Notes: generated by a model not told the origin, from the sequence alone. A stretch of 64,000 nucleotides of DNA from Archivesica marissinica (GCA_014843695.1 CM026403.1:1864460-1928459); one strand, 5' to 3'. Numbered from the stretch's first letter, positions 35,043 through 47,610 are shown. A program made the numbers and translations.

Positions 35043-35426
35043 CAAATATAGTGCGTTACTTATTACCACCTACGTACAAAACGGTCACACTATCATAAAG
35101 AGTAGGAAAGATAAGAAATGTATCGTGACATTCATCAGTATCACTGTTACATCAGTATCATTGTTACACCAGTAGCATGCTGATACCAATCAGGATTCAC
35201 TAGGCTAGTTAATACCTGGGTTTTAATGACTCTGGCATATGATGGATAACCTGTCACCTGTAACATGTTATTTCAAGTTGTTTTCAACTATACACCGTGT
35301 CGTTAGCTAAAATATGTCAATCGGAGTCAATTTATTGTGAAATGCCAAGCACTAACATTGTGATATATGTGTAGTTTGGACACTATCTTCCTAAATATAT
35401 TGATATATATATTGATATTTTCATGT
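35043..35426. other. Unique stretch, no gene seen
   Basis: AT-rich; includes a short repeated 'catcagtatcactgttacat' motif near 35131-35165. Confidence 0.3.
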
Positions 35427-35622
35427 GAAGTCGTGATAGCGCTGTGTGCGAAACGCCCGGAGTTCGAGCCCCACTTTAGCCGTTACGATTGTGCTCTTAA
35501 GCAGGGTATTTAAATTCCCAGTTGACTCCTCTCTCTCTCGTGGCGATGCATTCATCAGGAATGTGGTCTCGAGAGTGATTAAGAAAGTTGTAAGACCTTG
35601 TTTAGCAATCGAACTAATGTGA
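35427..35622 (+). mobile_element. SINE B, copy 5, head internally deleted
   Basis: Starts 'gaagtcgtgatagcgc' and passes directly to 'gtgtgcgaaacgcccggagt', lacking about 20 bp of the anticodon arm. The rest of the body and 3' end are present but diverged. The internal promoter is probably inactive. Confidence 0.85.
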
Positions 35623-36235
35623 AAAAACTAAACGTAATTAAAATACAACGCACGTGTCTTCTGAGCATCCTTTTCCTGACGAACTGCTCTTGGAACAGTT
35701 TGCTGGTGATGCGTTTGGTCATGTGTGTGAACAATCCATACGATACCCTCCATCTCACCAGAGAGACTTGGGAGTTATACAGTGCAGAGACAATATGTTA
35801 GTAGAGCATCGACACTGATGGTTATCCCAGATATGGCCCCATGACCTTGTGTACCTAGTTTACATACTCCTGAGCCTAATCTGGACATATGTATGCGAAG
35901 GCAGTGGGGTAATGGTCACTGTGAAATAACCATCTTGAAAGGCGCTCCAGATATCTGGATGTGTGTCTTTCAGCTGGTACATATGGGCCAGATAGTCCGG
36001 TGTATACTGTGCATAGTCATGTTTATTATATTGTTTATTATTATTGTACACTAGTTTCTAGAATTTCAATACAAAATGTGAATTTGAATATTAAATATCG
36101 ATATCCCTCGCGGTGTCCTAGCGTAGAGGTGATTCTCACACACAATATCCCCTATAAATATCTTGCATAAAAATATGTCTGCACGAAATACTCGGCTAAT
36201 CCTCCCTGTATTGTATGTGCATAAGCCGTGTTAAG
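35623..36235. other. Unique stretch, no gene seen
   Basis: Frames 35598-35801 (+) and 35860-36051 (-) are short and unrecognised. The first begins inside the SINE tail. Confidence 0.3.
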
Positions 36236-38528
36236 ACATTCGTTCTCAGCTATACGATGTACCGCAGAGACCACACAATTACCGACTGGACCCCATTATG
36301 TATATACGATGTAACGCACAGACCGTACAATTACCGACTGGACCCCATGATATATATACCATGTAACGCACAGACTATACAATTACCGACTGGACCCCAT
36401 TATGTATATACAATGTAATGCACAGACGATACAATTACAGGCTGGACCCCATTATGTATATACGATATAACGCACAGACCACACAATTACCGACTGGACC
36501 CCATTATGTATATACGAGTTAACGCAGAGACGATACAATTACCTACTGGACCCCATTATGTATATACGATGTAACACAGAGACCATACAATTACCGACTG
36601 GACCCCATTATGTATATACGATGTAACGCAGAGACCACACAATTACCGACTGGACCCCATTATGTATATACGATGTAACACAGAGACCACACAATTACCG
36701 ACTGGACCCCATTATGTCTATACGATGTAACGCAGAGACCACACTTACCGACTGGACCCCATTATGTATATATGATGTAACGCAGAGACCATACAATTAC
36801 CGACTGGACCCCATTTTGTCTATACGATGTAACGCAGAGACCACACAATTACCGACTGGACCCCATTATGTATATACGATGTAACGCAGAGACCATACAA
36901 TTACCGACTGGACCCCATTATGTATATACGATGTAACGCAGAGTCCATACAATTACGTACTGGACTCCATTATGTATATACGATGTAACGCAGATACCAT
37001 ACAATTACCGACTGGACCCCAGTATGTATATATGATGTAACGCAGATACCATACAATTACCGACTGGACTCCATTATGTATATATGATGTAACGCAGATA
37101 CCATACAATTACCGACTGGACCCCATTATGTATATACGATGTAACGCAGAGACCATACAATTACCGACTGGACCCCATTATGTATATACGATGTAACGCA
37201 CAGACTATACAATTACCGACTGGACCCCATTATGTATATACGATGTAACGCAGAGACCATACAATTACCGACTGGACCCCATTATGTATATACGATGTAA
37301 CGCACAGACCATACAATTACCGACTGGACTCCATTATGTATATACGATGTAACGCAGAGACCAAACAATTACCGACTGGACCCCATTATGTATATACGAT
37401 GTAACGCAGAGACCATACAATTACCGACTGGACCCCATTATGTATATACGATGTAACGCAGAGACCACACAATTACCGACTGGACCCCATTATGTATATA
37501 CGATGTAACGCAGAGGTCATACAATTACCGACTGGACCCCATTATGTATATACGATGTAACGCAGAGACGATACAATTACCGACTGGACCCCATTATGTA
37601 TATACGATGTAACGCAGAGGTCATACAATTACCGACTGGACCCCATTATGTATATACGATGTAAAGCAGAGACCACACAATTACCGACTGGACCCCATTA
37701 TGTATATACGATGTAAAGCAGAGACCACACAATTACCGACTGGGCCCCATTATGTATATACGATGTAACGCAGAGACCACACAATTACCGACTGGGCCCC
37801 ATTATGTATATACGATGTAACGCAGAGACCACACAATTACCGACTGGGCCCCATTATGTATATACGATGTAACGCAGAGACCACACAATTACCGACTGGA
37901 CCCCATTATGTATATACGATGTAACGCAGAGACCATACAATTACCGACTGGACCCCATTATGTATATACGATGTAACGCAGAGACCACACAATTACCGAC
38001 TGGACCCCTTTTATATACGATGTAACGCAGAGACCATACAATTACCGACTGGACCCCATTATGTATATACGATGTAACGCAGAGACCATACAATTACCGA
38101 CTGGACCCCATTATGTATATACGATGTAACGCAGAGGTCATACAATTACCGACTGGACCCCATTATGTATATACGATGTAAAGCAGAGACCACACAATTA
38201 CCGACTGGACCCCATTATGTATATACGATGTAAAGCAGAGACCACACAATTACCGACTGGGCCCCATTATGTATATACGATGTAACGCAGAGACCACACA
38301 ATTACCGACTGGGCCCCATTATGTATATACGATGTAACGCAGAGACCACACAATTACCGACTGGACCCCATTATGTATATACGATGTAACGCAGAGACCA
38401 TGCAATTACCGACTGGACCCCATTATGTATATACGATGTAACGCAGAGACCATACAATTACCGACTGGACCCCATTATGTATATACGATGTAACGCAGAG
38501 ACCATGCAATTACCGACTGGACCCCAAT
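36236..38528. repeat. 52-bp minisatellite, about 44 copies
   Basis: The unit contains 'caattaccgactggacccca', 'ttatgtatatacgatgtaac' and 'gcagagaccata'. Variant markers ('gaggtcata', 'gtaaagcag', 'gggcccc') recur in the same order around 37511-37870 and 38132-38340, an offset of 517 bp (ten units less a 3-bp loss at about 38010). Non-coding; unrelated to the 52-bp array at 23636. Confidence 0.97.
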
Positions 38529-38604
38529 ATTTCTAAAGCTAAAATGCAATAAAAGCACAACCAAATGTTTTACCATAGTTTAATAAATATTCGACCTTAC
38601 GACA

Positions 38605-39025
38605 ATCTCCCAAGCACTATGAAACATAATAATGGCATCCCGATAGTTCTGTTCCAGCACTAAGAAACATAATAATGGCATCCCGATATTTCTGTTCCAG
38701 CACTATGTAACATAATAATGGCATCCCGATAGTTCTGTTCTAGCACTATGTAACATAATAATGGCATCCCGATAGTTCTGTTCCAGCACTATGAAACATA
38801 ATAATGGCATCCCGATAGTTCTGTTCCAGCACTATGTAACATAATAATGGCATCCGGATATTTCTGTTCCAGCACTATGTAACATAATAATGGCATCCCG
38901 ATATTTCTGTTCCAGCACTATGAAACATAATAATGGCATCCCGATAGTTCTGTTCCAGCACTATGTAACATAATAATGGCATCCCGATAGTTCTGTTCCA
39001 GCACTATGTAATATAATAATGGAAC
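38605..39025. repeat. 43-bp minisatellite, about 10 copies
   Basis: The unit contains 'cactatgaaacataataatg' and 'gcatcccgatagttctgttc', with 43-bp spacing. It lies about 80 bp after the 52-bp array. Confidence 0.95.
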
Positions 39026-39070
39026 TCAGCACATTGCAATAATAATGATCAGGAAGCTAGACACCGCAAG

Positions 39071-39316
39071 TTCAAACTTATTTATTTTACAATGGTTGCG
39101 AAGCAAGTTTTAACAATTTATATTAATCACTCTCGTCGGTGCGGATGAAAGCGTAAATGTGGTCATGCGTGTGGGAGGAAACCGGCGACCCCTCAGAAAA
39201 CCTATCTGTCCGATCTGGCGACCACCGTACCATCTCACATACTTCCCGGTCCGAGGATCGAACCTGGGTCGCATTGGTGAGAAGCAAGCGCGCTAACCAC
39301 TGCGCTAATCGGACAA
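39071..39316 (-). mobile_element. SINE C, copy 4
   Basis: Minus-strand copy with head 'gttgtccgattagcgcagtg', B box 'aggttcgatcctcgg' and the shared 3' domain at its left end. It follows the 43-bp array. Confidence 0.9.
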
Positions 39317-39960
39317 CTTATTCAATAGCAAACCTTAGATATGCTCTGCTTCAATACCTGCAATAAAGAACAGATACCGGAAGCATAAGGTAAGCATGAA
39401 ATGATGTACTTTATATGCAAGTACCAATTAAATTAACATGCTATGTATGCATGGGTTCTAATTTCATTCTAATAACAAAAGGCCATATAATTCATGTAAG
39501 TGCTATTATAGCTCGATACATACAGTTTGCAGTAATCTGAAATCTCATCTATGAAAATCCCGACAATACACGAGGACGACTCACAACAAAATGACAAAAC
39601 TGATGTTCACCAAGCAGCTTTTAAAAGCCAAGTAAAGGGCCAGAAGTTATAAAATACTTCGAAAATATCAAACTCCAGCTCAAATAATTTGATTGATTGT
39701 TTCTGATATTTAAATTCACCTGAACCAATCAGAAGCTTGACACTGAGTTTACTCTAAGCATTATTTATTTCAGTATTTGTGCATGTAATCAATATATGAA
39801 AAGTTTACATATAATTCAACAGCAGTAGAATGAAAGGGATTAGAACGAAAGAAAACTTATATAGTTCGTCTCCCTAAACGTTTGAGATTGGAGAACATGT
39901 GTAAACCCTTCAGATCAGGCGTCAATACAATAGCTGGGAAAAGTTGGTGTTTGTTCTGTA
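39317..39960. other. Unique stretch, no gene seen
   Basis: AT-rich; nothing recognised. Confidence 0.3.
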
Positions 39961-39961
39961 C

Positions 39962-40105
39962 TTTAATCATATTTTATTGCTCGATTCGTTTTACATAATT
40001 ATACATGTGAATACAAAACATGACAAATTAAATAAAGGCAAACGGGTCGAGCCACACGTATTAGCAACATTAGTTACGGCCCTTCCCGAGTTTGTTCTGT
40101 AATGT
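39962..40105 (-). mobile_element. Dispersed repeat J, copy 2
   Basis: Reverse of the 35-222 element: the minus strand reads 'taatgttgctaatacgtgtg' and ends 'caataaaatatgattaaa'. Upstream on the minus strand (to about 40320) the sequence may be the rest of the element, as short coding-like stretches appear, but I cannot assign a family. Confidence 0.6.
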
Positions 40106-40520
40106 TATACAATATATTGTTCAAGTATTTAGCCATAATATAATAAATGCATTCATTCGTTGCTGCATTTCTTAATGTCATTTTATATTGCATAGTCTGT
40201 AGACTTTCAGAAATTATTTCATAATTATAGACGATGTTGTCATGTTGTTTCTTAGCTGGTTTTATAAATTCTGAATGAGTACGTAGTCTACCCTGCTAAA
40301 TAAAGTATTGGATATGTCAGGAAATGGGGATTGTATGTATAGGATATAAGCCGAAAACTATCCAATATGTGAGCCGCTAAGCACCGAAGACAGTTCCAAT
40401 ATTTTACATATTGGATCCGTTTGACGCTTATATCTTGCTTAAAACACACACTTTTATGACAAGATCCTACTAATTAAAATTGTTAATTTCGTACTAGGCC
40501 GAGTGATTAAGCTTGGTTGC
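40106..40520. other. Unclear stretch, possibly body of repeat J
   Basis: The minus strand has short open segments in changing frames. No recognisable domain. Confidence 0.3.
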
Positions 40521-40802
40521 GTGTTATGTTATTATGTTATATTTCGGGTTTTACGCTGTTGCTGACTTGTATACCACTGTAACCTATCATCACTGATGGT
40601 CACGGGTTCGAGCCCCGCTCAGGCCGTGTCTCATGTATATGAAAAAGTTGGCAATTTCTTACGAAGGTTGGTGCACCCAAGTACTGGTTAACCGCTGGAG
40701 CCTGCCCAGGAAACGTGTTGTTTGGTAAACTGCCCGCCGGCGATATAGCCGAAATGGTGCTGATGCAGGCGTAACACTCGAAATATAACATATAACAAGA
40801 AT
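40521..40802 (+). mobile_element. SINE-like element F, copy 1
   Basis: Contains a tRNA-like B box 'acgggttcgagccccgctca', then 'gaaaaagttggcaatttctt', 'cgccggcgatatagccgaaa' and 'tggtgctgatgcaggcgtaa'. The outer ends 'gttatgttattatgttatat' (left) and 'gaaatataacatataac' (right) are roughly inverted copies of each other. Confidence 0.75.
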
Positions 40803-41158
40803 GATAGTTCATACCATGCATATTGCGCCTCTCTTTCAGCAGTAATAAACGACATACATGAACTGAAACGCATCAGCTGCTTATATAAGCATTAATATTT
40901 ATGCAGAATATTATTAGATATTAGTTGTTAATATATTAGTTGTTAATCAGCCTAACCTTGGCAACAACCTATACATACATAGTTTGGAGAAATGTGGAAA
41001 GGGTAGTAGACTTATCAAATTATGTCACATTGTGATGCATCCAGAAAGCTAACTCACAGTTATACGGTGTCTGTTACAGTAGATGATACTGGTCTTGCCG
41101 AATAAGGTCTGCTTGGTGGCAGTATGAAATTCATCCGGCTTTGCTTAACTCTAAATAG
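40803..41158. other. Unique stretch, no gene seen
   Basis: May be part of the decayed coding remnant that becomes readable at 41159, but I cannot read one through it. Confidence 0.3.
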
Positions 41159-41841
41159 TTCTACTGCCAGTGGTGTATCCCAAAGCAAATCAGTGATTCT
41201 AGATTTGACAAAATAGATGGACATGAATGTCGTATTCATATTGACCCAGACACTATCGTTCTAGATGACTTGCACTTGCTTATCCATGTGTGTGATGTGC
41301 TACTTAGAAATCTTATAGATTTTTGCAGGCATGCCGATAGCAAGTGATATGTACTGGATCAAACTGTGCATCGTCTAAATGACTTAGTTGGTAACATCGG
41401 AGATGAACATACACAGCCATGTGGTTTTAAAATTATCTTGAAATTATTACAATCAATCATTCAGTGCCATAGTTGCCAAATGAGATGAGTGATGTTGTTC
41501 ATAATGATATCGTTATGTTATTATGTTATATGTCGGGTTTTACGCTTTCATCAGCACCATTTTGGGCTATATCGCCGGCGGGCAGTTTACCTAACAACAC
41601 CTTTCATGGGCAGGCTCCAACGGTTAATCAGTACTTGGTTGCACCAACCTTAGTAAGAAACTGCCAACTTTTTCATATAAATGAGACACGGTCTGACCGG
41701 GGTAATGATATCGTAGATGATACACTGAACTTAGTACAATTTCCATCATCAAGTTCATATAACAAAGCATGCCAAAACATCTCCAGCAAATCAAATCCAA
41801 AACTGGATGATGACGTCCCAGACAATTTAGAAAAGAGGTAG
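41159..41841 (+). pseudogene. Decayed coding remnant interrupted by SINE F
   Basis: From 41159 one frame has a coding-like composition, including 'HIDPDTIVLDDLHLLIHVCD', broken by TGA at 41345-41347 and continuing to about 41487. A second frame from 41473 ('LPNEMSDVVHNDIV') continues after the SINE insertion as 'DDTLNLVQFPSS' and ends at 41839-41841. The join across the insertion is exact when one copy of the target duplication is removed, so the reading existed before the SINE arrived. The family is not identified; the first segment is faintly like uncharacterised transposon-associated proteins of invertebrates. Confidence 0.5.
41514..41702 (-). mobile_element. SINE-like element F, copy 2, with 12-bp TSD
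   Basis: Minus-strand copy of F ('ggccctttcat'-free, with 'ccgtgtctcatttatatgaa', 'ttggtgcaaccaagtactga' and 'cgccggcgatatagcccaaa'). The 12-bp 'taatgatatcgt' flanks it at 41502-41513 and 41703-41714. It interrupts the coding remnant around it. Confidence 0.85.
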
Positions 41842-42414
41842 ACATTGTTATGGTTAACATCACTCTATGCTTGCAGGTACCATGTTACGTCCCAACACTG
41901 GTTATAATGATAGTAAAAAAATGACGTGTTAAAACTCGTGCACGTCAAGCAATAAACACAATCAGATGTTATTAGACCCATTTGGTTACACCGTAACAGT
42001 CTGATCTCCCTGATGAGAACGAACGTGGGAACATCCGTGCTGTGTTGTCCATTGCACTCTTGGTTGAATTTTACCATTCTTGGTCATCTGCATACATGTA
42101 TTAATATAATAACTGTTATTCTAAGTCTAGACAACACCCTTTCTCCATATATTGCTATTTGCACTATATCGACTATTATCGCCTGTTGCTTAATGGAATG
42201 GATACGGATTTGGCTGGTTTCTAGCGTCTTAAACGGAATTGTTCTTAGCAGAGGTGACTTCGTGCTACACACTACAGAACAGAATCGGAGTAAACGTATA
42301 TGTGATTATATTGCATAAATTATTTAAATCTACACCATAATTCTATAAAATTCAAGTAGTGTGCCTGTTTATGTTGAGGGATTAAAGTCACACGATCACT
42401 TACATGTAAATTTA
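41842..42414. other. Unique stretch, doubtful coding traces
   Basis: The plus-strand frame around 42007-42095 reads 'DENERGNIRAVLSIALLVEF' and looks mildly coding-like before a stop. It could be more of the remnant at 41159. No domain is recognised. Confidence 0.3.
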
Positions 42415-42650
42415 GGTCATATGGCGACTCTCTAGCCATTATTGGTGTAGGAAGATCCACGTTGCCCCTTCGAGCAGTATTTCAGGCATTAATTTTAAGG
42501 TTACACAGGTATATATCAAACTACTTTAGCAAGCCAGCTGGATAACATTCTGATATAAAATAATCGCCACCCCCAGTGGGAATCGAATCTACCGTGGTGG
42601 GATGCAAGTGATCTGAAGTCAACGACCTAACCCACGGAGGTCCCACACAA
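42415..42650 (-). mobile_element. Element G, copy 2 (compact)
   Basis: Left end 'aggtcatatggcgactctct'; a single counterpart of the 45-bp unit ('gcaagccagctggata' at about 42528-42543); right end 'gggaatcgaatctaccgtgg'. The minus strand at 42580-42648 is tRNA-like ('cctccgtgggttaggtcg', 'gattcgattccca'). It is the unexpanded sibling of 20110-21090. Confidence 0.7.
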
Positions 42651-43393
42651 TTCAAATATATTACATTATTTAACAGCTGGTCAACATGGGAAGCAACATT
42701 GTAATCCGGCCTCATAATTTGATATTCGTCTAGCGACCTGTTGTGCATTCAGGATGGAAGAATTAGTTTAGCTAAAGCTATCTACCATTGTCTACTCCTC
42801 GGATATATGACACGTGGTAGCAGCTAATTCAAATGGTGTTGTCTGTTGGATATAATATTGTCCAATGAGCTATCTCTGGGTAGCTAATATAGTCCATATA
42901 AATTATATCATTGCTAACAGCTGCAGTGTCCAAATCATAGTTCACGTATATTTTCTGAGCTTATATAGATCTTCTATCATTTCAGGTTCAGTACTATTGA
43001 TTTTCAGAAAGTGGCGCTATTTCCTAGAATTGTACTATTATAAAGCGAAAATTAGGTGACTATATAATCACAATTAGCAGATGGCAGGAACACAATAGTA
43101 CATTGTGCTGTCAAGAACCGTATATATGAGAACAATCATATGTATGCATGCTTCTTTATGAAATCGGTACATTTATATATTAGGCCTAAATACAGCACAT
43201 ATCAGTCGTACAATATTATCTCTAGCCTAATAGAGCAGCGGCTATTATCAGAACTCTGATATGCACACAGAAAAGTACATTCCAGTCATAGATTTCTGAC
43301 CTTAAACGGAAAGAAGTAGATGTTCTTAATCAGTACACTAAAAATGGCACAAATAGCATAGTTAAGAATGCGGCGATTGTATTTGATATAGTA
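42651..43393. other. Unique stretch, no gene seen
   Basis: Nothing recognised in either strand. Confidence 0.3.
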
Positions 43394-44035
43394 TTGCCTT
43401 TCATGCGGGTACTTGCAGCAGTAAGTCCAGCTTTTAACTTGCTGCTGCTGTTTCATCCAGATATATCTGAAATCACGAACTATAGTAATAGTAGTAATGG
43501 TAGTGGTGGTAGTGGTTGTGGTGGTGGTGGTAGAGGTACTGGTGCTGGTTGTAGTGGTGGTGGTGGTGGTGCTGGTTATGGTGGTTGTGGTGGTGGTGGT
43601 AGTGGTTGTGGTAGTAGTGGTCCTGGTTGTTATGGTAGTGATGATAGTGGCGCTGGTTGTGGTGGTTATGGTAGTGGTGGTGGTTATGGTAGTGGTGGTG
43701 GTGGTGGTTATGGTAGTAATGGTAGTGGTGGTGGTGGTAGTGGTGCTGGTTGTGGTGGTAGTGGTGCTGGTTATGGTAGTGGTGGTGGTGGTAGTGCTGG
43801 TGCTGGTTGTGGGGGTTATGGAGGTGGTAGTGGTGGTAGTGGTGCTGGTGCTGGTTGTGGTGCTGGTTGTGGTGGTTATGGTAGTGGTGGTGGTGGTGGT
43901 GGTGGTGGTGGTGGTGGTGGTGGTGGTGGTGGTGGTGGTGGTGGTGGTGGAGGTGGTGGTGGTGTTGGTCGTGGTGGTGCTGGTTGTGGTGCTGGTTGTG
44001 GTGGTTATGGTAGTGGCATTAGTATATTATTATAG
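43394..44035 (+). repeat. GGT-rich cryptic simple repeat (glycine-rich ORF)
   Basis: From 43490 to 44025 the sequence is a degenerate (GGT)n tract with GTA, GCT and TGT interspersed, ending in a pure run of about 20 GGT near 43880-43955. A 213-codon frame runs through it with a short hydrophobic N-terminal stretch ('VLAAVSPAFNLLLLF') and then Gly, Ser and Cys. Glycine is almost always GGT and the +1 frame is open as poly-valine, as expected of a trinucleotide expansion. A secreted glycine-rich structural protein is the alternative, but it lacks support. Confidence 0.8.
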
Positions 44036-44765
44036 TCTTGTCATTGCATACCGATGGTCTTGCTATACCGCGATATACACATATTTTCAGAACGTGGTAA
44101 AATAACGCCACCTATCATCACTTTTGACCCATAAATATAATCATGTGTTGATAAACGAGAAATTGTAAACTGTGAGCACAATGGTAGGTACACCATTTAT
44201 GGAAGTTGCTTACCTGAATATCAAGCTTCAGGTAACATTTCCGCATCCCTTCACCTGAACGCATGCTCCAAATAGACATATATATATTTAGCCGTCTGCT
44301 ATCTGATATGTAGGAATGAAACTATGTTCGTGACGTGCTTATGTTACTAATTACTCCAGAAACTACAACACGATCCGAGTGGTGCTCATTATACTGAAGC
44401 GTTTGATGTTTTAAATATACAACATTTTTTCTCCAAATTGGAATGTTAAAATCTAGTTGGTGTTCATATCATGTTAACTGTCTCATGTGATGTATGTGTA
44501 TGTACATGTGTTGATATACCCAGCTACCCGTATTCTATTATTTAAAAAGTGTAGGCCCATTGTGGACCTAAACCTGTTTGCTGTTCTCTTATGGGATATT
44601 AAAATGGCATTCATGTCACAAAACTTGTATGTTAAAATTAAAACATTTCTGCTATACTTACCTAATACATAGATGAATGTCTCCATCAACTACTCACATA
44701 ACCTTATACTGTCTACCTTTGTAAGTCATAGGCTGAAGCCACACTAGGATTAAATTCAGGTACAC
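44036..44765. other. Unique stretch, no gene seen
   Basis: Overlapping short frames at 44483-44689 on both strands; none recognised. Confidence 0.3.
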
Positions 44766-45295
44766 TAAAGCAGCATTACATCATATGAAATAAAAGATAA
44801 TTATTTGAAAAATTTAATAAACGGTGTTTTTTTGCGATAAAACAAACTCGAAACCGAAAATAGGACTTTCCGAGTCGATCGGTCACGCACTTGTTTACAA
44901 CCGGAACGCATTGTCCGCACTTGTTTACATTCGGAATGCATCGTCCCCATTTGTCCCACGTTGTCTTTTTTAATTAAATTACTTGATATGTTGATTCATA
45001 CCTCTGTTAGATAAGTCTTTTATGGACATTTCTACATCCCCGCGAGGGGTTCGACATTAGAGGAAGATAGATAGATAGATAGTCTTTCATGTTCAAAATA
45101 TATACGTTGTTTTCTACATCCTCTGTTGTTTCACGTGTGTTGATAAACAAATTCGCGTATACGACGGCTTAAATTTATTGGAATTTTATCGTTTCTGAGC
45201 GACTATTTCGATTATTGTAAACACACACACATTAGTATTTATATTTTACCCAAAACATCCTTTATTACGATATAATGCTGCTTTAATACAATTTC
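44766..45295. mobile_element. MITE-like element K, copy 2 (inverted relative to copy 1)
   Basis: Ends 'taaagcagcattacatc' and 'gatataatgctgcttta' are inverted repeats. Internal blocks 'cgagtcgatcggtcacgcac', 'tcgtttctgagcgactattt' and 'ttacccaaaacatccttta' match copy 1 reversed. It carries about 170 bp absent from copy 1, including a hairpin SINE tail and (GATA)n at 45031-45083. Copy 1 keeps only a short GATA remnant there. Confidence 0.8.
45031..45083 (+). mobile_element. Hairpin SINE tail within MITE K
   Basis: 'catccccgcgaggggttcga' then 'cattagaggaagatag' and four GATA units. The stem CCCC/GGGG closes a GCGA tetraloop. Confidence 0.75.
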
Positions 45296-45364
45296 AGCAT
45301 TTCAGTTTTTATTAGCTATTAACGCGATATACACATACTGCATCCTAGTAAGACTAACATTAAG

Positions 45365-45620
45365 ATTGTGTTTTATCATTTAACCATATTTTATTGCAAA
45401 TCAATAGTACATATGTAGTAGTTTTTATTTCATCAAATACAAGCAAACATAATAACATATGAAGTAAGTCAAAAATGGTATAATAGTACAGTGTATTTCG
45501 GTGGTCATACACATTAAGATACAATACATAGCATGGAAATACAAATTGTTTGGGCCACAAGTTTTAACAACATTAGACAAAGGCCCTCGTAGGTTTCGTA
45601 GGTGATTATAATGCACAGCG
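45365..45620 (-). mobile_element. Dispersed repeat J, copy 3
   Basis: The minus strand reads 'aatgttgttaaaacttgtgg' and ends 'caataaaatatggttaaa'. It includes a short open frame (45425-45616 on -) with no recognised domain. Confidence 0.6.
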
Positions 45621-46225
45621 TCATTCTTATTTCGTTGAGGGTGACAACATGGCTTTTACATAAATAAATGATATTAGTAGTATGTGATGTTTTCCTGGAC
45701 CATTAACGGTTCAAAAGTTCACGTCTTAATGAATGACACCACTCATCGCCATTAATATGTATTTCTATAATTACTTACTGTTAAAATGCTATTCGTTATG
45801 GATTGATCACCAGAAGCTGTTAATATACTTCTAATTGGGTGACAGGCGGCTTTTAACGCTGGTAATGATACTGCCTCGAGCATGCAACACTATCCAGAGT
45901 GTGTGATGTTCATATACATTTGTGTTCTCTATTGGTTTAATCTACATATTGTGCTGGAGGAGAAATACTTTGAGAACTACCTGATGCGGAATATGTGTTC
46001 TACCACCGACGTCATGCTAAAGTAGATAAGAGTAAAGAATCCTGACATCCTCATTTTATGCTCTAACGAACGAGTATATGTACATGGTATACAGGTTACT
46101 GAAGCGAACGCTCTACCACTGCGCTATCACGACTTATACAACCCCCCCGTGCAGTATAAGATTGCAACCAAAATCTGTTTTTATTTTATTGATTCATACA
46201 TCCGAAATATATGCAAGACTAGTGT
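45621..46225. other. Unique stretch with SINE B fragment at 46094-46134
   Basis: 'actgaagcgaacgctctacc' followed by 'actgcgctatcacgact' is the head end of a SINE B on the minus strand; the rest of that element is gone. No gene is seen. Confidence 0.45.
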
Positions 46226-46508
46226 CTGTGTGTGTTTATCGTCGTTACCGGTTGCCCATATGAGCGATGCCTCCTGAATAGATTAGTCATATTAGATTTT
46301 TGAAGGATATTGCAATAATACAGACATAGACCCATTCCAAATTCTCCTCTTGTTCTTTTACGTGCACGTTGTAAAGCACCACCACGAGACCTCTGTTTAA
46401 AGTCCCAACTGAAAGACAGTTAATTTTATTAGGGTCAGACAGGGGATCGAACCTGCGATCCCTGGATTACGAGTCCAACGTGTTACCACTGGACTACAGA
46501 TTCGTCTG
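46226..46508 (-). mobile_element. SINE A, copy 4
   Basis: Complete but diverged minus-strand copy: head 'cagacgaatctgtagtccag', B box 'ggttcgatcccctg', tail 'ggtaacgacgataaac' with a short (AC)n. The anticodon arm has a substitution. Confidence 0.88.
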
Positions 46509-47309
46509 TTAGTATGTGATGTACTAAAATAAAAGTATGAATGATAAGCGAGTATGTCGCGGAGGTGATTTGGTTTGATTTATTTCATTGTTCCCAACTA
46601 TGTGATACAGCTACGTATATGGTATTGTGTGGACACGTAACTCCACACACAAACACAAACAGGTTTGCAGTGAGCGAGACTCACGCTAGTGAAATCGACT
46701 TGCGGCCTGGCGTTTATTTACAGACATGTTTAATATCAACGCAATCCATCAAATACAAACATGTTTATATATTGTATATAAATGGTGTGTACGTATCTAA
46801 TCAATACTGTGAATTGTCTACCCATCTTGGATTCCGTATTGCCAAATTAATTTTGGACTGGTCAGAGGTACAAATTCATAAATTTGTCGTTTATGTATAA
46901 AAAACCCTCTGGATACCTGTACCCTGAAATCAAAAGCATTCTATATAGACATGTCTATCTTGTATAATGTATATAATTTCCATCTTCCCCTCCACATATA
47001 TAATAACTGTGAAATTCCATCATTCTATCCAATAAAACACAACATTAATTTCACCGAAAAACACACTGAACATACATATCCATGCGAACTTGAGTGGCTG
47101 TAATTGTCGGTCGATGTCCACCTTACGCTGTTTCACCTACAAGTGATCACCCTATGTTTTCCCGCTAAGATAATCACGTTCCTTCACGCATGAATGGCAC
47201 GCCGATATATTGCTCCGCGAACAATATTGTGCTTATGGCAATGTTAAGACATGCGTTCTTAACTATACTGCGTAACGTACAGAGCGTCAGTAGCGACGAT
47301 AAATAAACG
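46509..47309. other. Unique stretch, ORF 46541-46900 unassigned
   Basis: The plus-strand frame 46541-46900 (119 codons) is the longest here not made of repeats, yet it lacks recognised motifs and I would not call it a gene. A short SINE A tail 'gtagcgacgataaataaacg' lies at 47290-47309. Confidence 0.35.
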
Positions 47310-47610
47310 TAAAACTCACACGTTAACATACCCTTACCGTAGTAAAATTTCATACAACGGTCATCCACGCTCCTGAATTGACGTTTGTTATCATTGAAGG
47401 CAATACTAAACACGCGATACTTTCATTTAGAGATAATTTAACTAAGATTAGTCTACAAATAAATATGTATGGGCACACACCAGAGACATCACGGTAAATA
47501 TGTACAATAACTCCTGATATTCAGGATAAACGCTTTGTATTACGCATTAATATTGACCCTGTTACATTATTTCGTTATGTCAACACACAACGTATACGAC
47601 GTTTGTTTAT
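47310..47610 (+). repeat. Dispersed repeat I, copy 2
   Basis: Same block order as 28440-28755, without the SINE tail insertion. Confidence 0.65.

Noticed and set aside
36236..38528. CRISPR-like regular repeats
   Set aside because: Repeat units are contiguous without unique spacers and the setting is eukaryotic, so these are minisatellites.
43394..44035. Glycine-rich secreted protein candidate (shell-matrix-like)
   Set aside because: Glycine is almost exclusively GGT and the overlapping frame reads as poly-valine, as expected of a trinucleotide expansion. The hydrophobic start is suggestive but not enough.
46541..46900. A 119-codon plus-strand ORF
   Set aside because: Not repeat-derived but without any recognisable domain or compositional signal. 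Length alone is compatible with chance in 64 kb.
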